From NCBI GenBank assembly GCA_022822245.1, contig JAJECB010000424.1, forward strand, positions 1 through 6,217: a stretch of DNA of 6,217 nt, in the 5' to 3' direction. The DNA comes from Gammaproteobacteria bacterium. GTDB taxonomy: Bacteria > Pseudomonadota > Gammaproteobacteria > HK1. Shown here piece after piece: positions 5,157 through 6,217 of this stretch (the first letter of the stretch is position 1; every line of letters begins with the position of its first letter). The notes under the pieces are model-generated. The model saw only the letters and a list, made by a program, of their open reading frames with translations, was not told where the DNA came from and ran no database searches. A program made the position numbers and the translations under genes.

Positions 5157-5569
5157 AGAGGCGCCGTTCCAGCCCGAGCACCAGGCGGGTCCTCTCCGAG
5201 ATCGGGAGAGGCGGGAGGAAGGCCGCCCTCGTCGTCGCGGCTTGCCTGGCAATGGCGGCCATCTCGACGTCGCAAGCCGAGCTGGTCCAGGATGTCCCCC
5301 ACTGGTTCGTCACCGCGACCTTCAAGCACACCGGGAGCCATTGGCGCATCTGTTACCAGACCGAAGACCTGCCGTACTGCGAAAAGCTGACCACCATGGA
5401 GAAGAGGGTGGCCCGCGTAAAGAGCATCAGCGAGGAAGACAGAAAGAGGGTGCTCATCTGGTTCGGCGCCCTCCGAGGCTTGCTCGAGGGGTACCGGAGC
5501 GATACGGGCAACACCCGAACCTCGGGGGCGGGATTGCGCACGTGGGCAATCGACAAGGGGAGGTGGTGA
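5153..5569 (+). CDS. Small exported protein of unknown function between reductase subunit genes
   Basis: I do not recognise this 138-residue protein. It begins at GTG 5153, overlapping the hcrC stop by 4 nt, with GAGG (5142-5145) seven bases upstream. The N-terminus is very basic (about 1-23: KRRR, TRR, GRGGRK), then a hydrophobic stretch AALVVAACLAMAAI (24-37) ends in STSQA-E, giving a plausible signal peptidase I site after Ala42. The predicted mature protein is about 96 residues with two cysteines nine apart (Cys67, Cys76; RICYQTEDLPYC) that could form a disulfide, several Trp, and a charged helix-like middle (about 79-115). VVAAC (27-31) resembles a lipobox, but the hydrophobic part before it is short. 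Codons favour G/C in the third position, supporting a real gene. Its location inside a cytoplasmic reductase operon is odd. No function is proposed. Confidence 0.72.
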   Translation: MKRRRSSPSTRRVLSEIGRGGRKAALVVAACLAMAAISTSQAELVQDVPHWFVTATFKHTGSHWRICYQTEDLPYCEKLTTMEKRVARVKSISEEDRKRVLIWFGALRGLLEGYRSDTGNTRTSGAGLRTWAIDKGRW

Positions 5570-5625
5570 TCCGGGTTCCCCGAGCGGACCCTTCCCGGAA
5601 ACCGTGGTCGAGAACCCCGAGGGTC

Positions 5626-5631
5626 GAGGAG
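5626..5631 (+). promoter_or_regulatory. Ribosome binding site deciding the TTG start of hcrA
   Basis: GAGGAG lies eight bases before TTG 5640. The only nearby alternative, GTG 5604, has no purine-rich site upstream and would add 12 residues not expected in the family. The TTG start puts the conserved LVDG motif at residues 18-21, nearly the same as in known alpha subunits. Confidence 0.6.
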
Positions 5632-5639
5632 TCGAGGAA

Positions 5640-6217
5640 TTGAGCGAGCAGGCACCGGCACGGGTTCGGACCATCGGGAAGTACGTGCCCCTCGTGGACG
5701 GCCCCGACAAGGTGAGCGGGCGGGCCCGCTACACCGCCGACCTGCCGGCGGCGGCGGGCGCCCTCGCGGGCCGGATCCTCCGCAGCCCCTGGGGGCACGC
5801 GGCGATCCGGTCCATCGATACCGCCGAGGCCGAGGCCCTGCCCGGGGTCCGGGCGGTGGTGACCGGCGCGGACTGCGACCAAACGTTCGGCGTCCTCCCC
5901 ATCGCGATGCACGAGTACCCCCTCGCCCGCGACCGGGTCCGCTACCGGGGCGAGGCGATCGCGGCCGTCGCCGCAGACGACGACGCGACCGCGGAGCGCG
6001 CCCTCGCCCTCATCCGGGTCGAGGCCGAGGAGCTTCCCGCGTACTACACGGCCGAGGACGCGCTCGCCGCGGACGCGGTCGACCTCCACGAGAAGCGCCC
6101 CGGCAACGTCGAGCGCGACGTCGAGTACGAGCTGGGGGACGTGGACGCGGCCCTCGCCGGGGCGGATCTCGTGCGGAAGAAGACCTACCGCTGCGCGGAG
6201 GTCTGCCAGGCCCAGAT
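5640..6217 (+). CDS. hcrA: Molybdopterin-binding large (alpha) subunit, 4-hydroxybenzoyl-CoA reductase-like, N-terminal part
   Basis: The first 192 residues of a xanthine-dehydrogenase-family large subunit run off the right edge; the family is about 750-780 residues long, so roughly a quarter is visible. It starts with TTG and has the usual opening PLVDGPDKVSGRARYTADL (17-35), then GRILRSPWGHAAIRSID and FGVLPIAMHEYPLARDRVRYRGEAIAAVAA, which together make up the N-terminal a/b hammerhead domain. The wording of the EYPLARDKVRYRG-like run, the GDV-AA--AD segment and KKTY-CAEV closely matches the 4-hydroxybenzoyl-CoA reductase alpha subunit (HcrA/HbaC) as I remember it. This enzyme reductively removes the 4-hydroxyl of 4-hydroxybenzoyl-CoA in the anaerobic benzoyl-CoA pathway, in the cytoplasm. 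The molybdenum site and substrate-defining residues lie beyond the window, so the substrate remains inferred. It is separated from the small exported-protein gene by 70 nt. Confidence 0.86.
   Translation, partial: MSEQAPARVRTIGKYVPLVDGPDKVSGRARYTADLPAAAGALAGRILRSPWGHAAIRSIDTAEAEALPGVRAVVTGADCDQTFGVLPIAMHEYPLARDRVRYRGEAIAAVAADDDATAERALALIRVEAEELPAYYTAEDALAADAVDLHEKRPGNVERDVEYELGDVDAALAGADLVRKKTYRCAEVCQAQ

Noticed and set aside
5570..5639. Separate promoter for hcrA in the 70-bp gap
   Set aside because: No -10/-35 pair is visible. The gap contains only the GAGGAG ribosome site and unstructured GC-rich sequence, so co-transcription with hcrC is more likely.

Overview
The window is a very GC-rich bacterial chromosome segment. 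Codons are biased strongly to G or C in the third position, genes are tightly packed with ATGA/GTGA stop-start overlaps, and GTG and TTG starts are used. Gene content (a molybdenum reductase resembling that of Thauera and Rhodopseudomonas, a DUF599 membrane protein, an AbrB-type VapBC pair, a REP-like palindrome) points to a proteobacterium able to use aromatic compounds. That placement is inference; no marker gene is present.

Layout. (1) 1-327, minus strand: the first 109 codons of argJ (arginine biosynthesis), running off the left edge. (2) 328-623: a divergent intergenic region of about 300 bp. It holds a candidate argJ promoter, a perfect 19-bp tandem duplication running into a REP-like hairpin, a second GC-rich hairpin, a candidate promoter for the plus-strand genes and a short inverted repeat at its expected transcription start. 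(3) 624-1255: a type II toxin-antitoxin pair, AbrB/MazE-fold antitoxin and PIN-domain VapC ribonuclease, overlapping by 4 nt. (4) 1265-4518: three close-packed genes on the same strand, an acetyl-CoA hydrolase/CoA-transferase family protein, a DUF599 membrane protein and an MFS exporter of the EntS-like MFS_3 type. (5) 4519-4652: an intergenic gap with a -10-like TAGAAT box. (6) 4653-6217: the start of an operon for a xanthine-dehydrogenase-family enzyme most like 4-hydroxybenzoyl-CoA reductase. It contains the [2Fe-2S] gamma subunit, a small unrecognised exported protein, and the N-terminal 192 residues of the molybdopterin alpha subunit, which runs off the right edge.

How the genes may work together. 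The hcrC and hcrA-like subunits would form part of an enzyme that removes the para-hydroxyl from 4-hydroxybenzoyl-CoA, feeding benzoyl-CoA into anaerobic aromatic degradation. The beta (FAD) subunit is expected beyond the right edge. The CoA-handling gene upstream may or may not belong to the same physiology. VapBC is a self-contained regulatory module that appears to sit as an insertion between argJ and the metabolic genes, although only 9 nt separate vapC from the CoA gene, so read-through transcription is likely. The most unusual point is the small two-cysteine exported protein encoded between the gamma and alpha subunit genes and overlapping the gamma gene.
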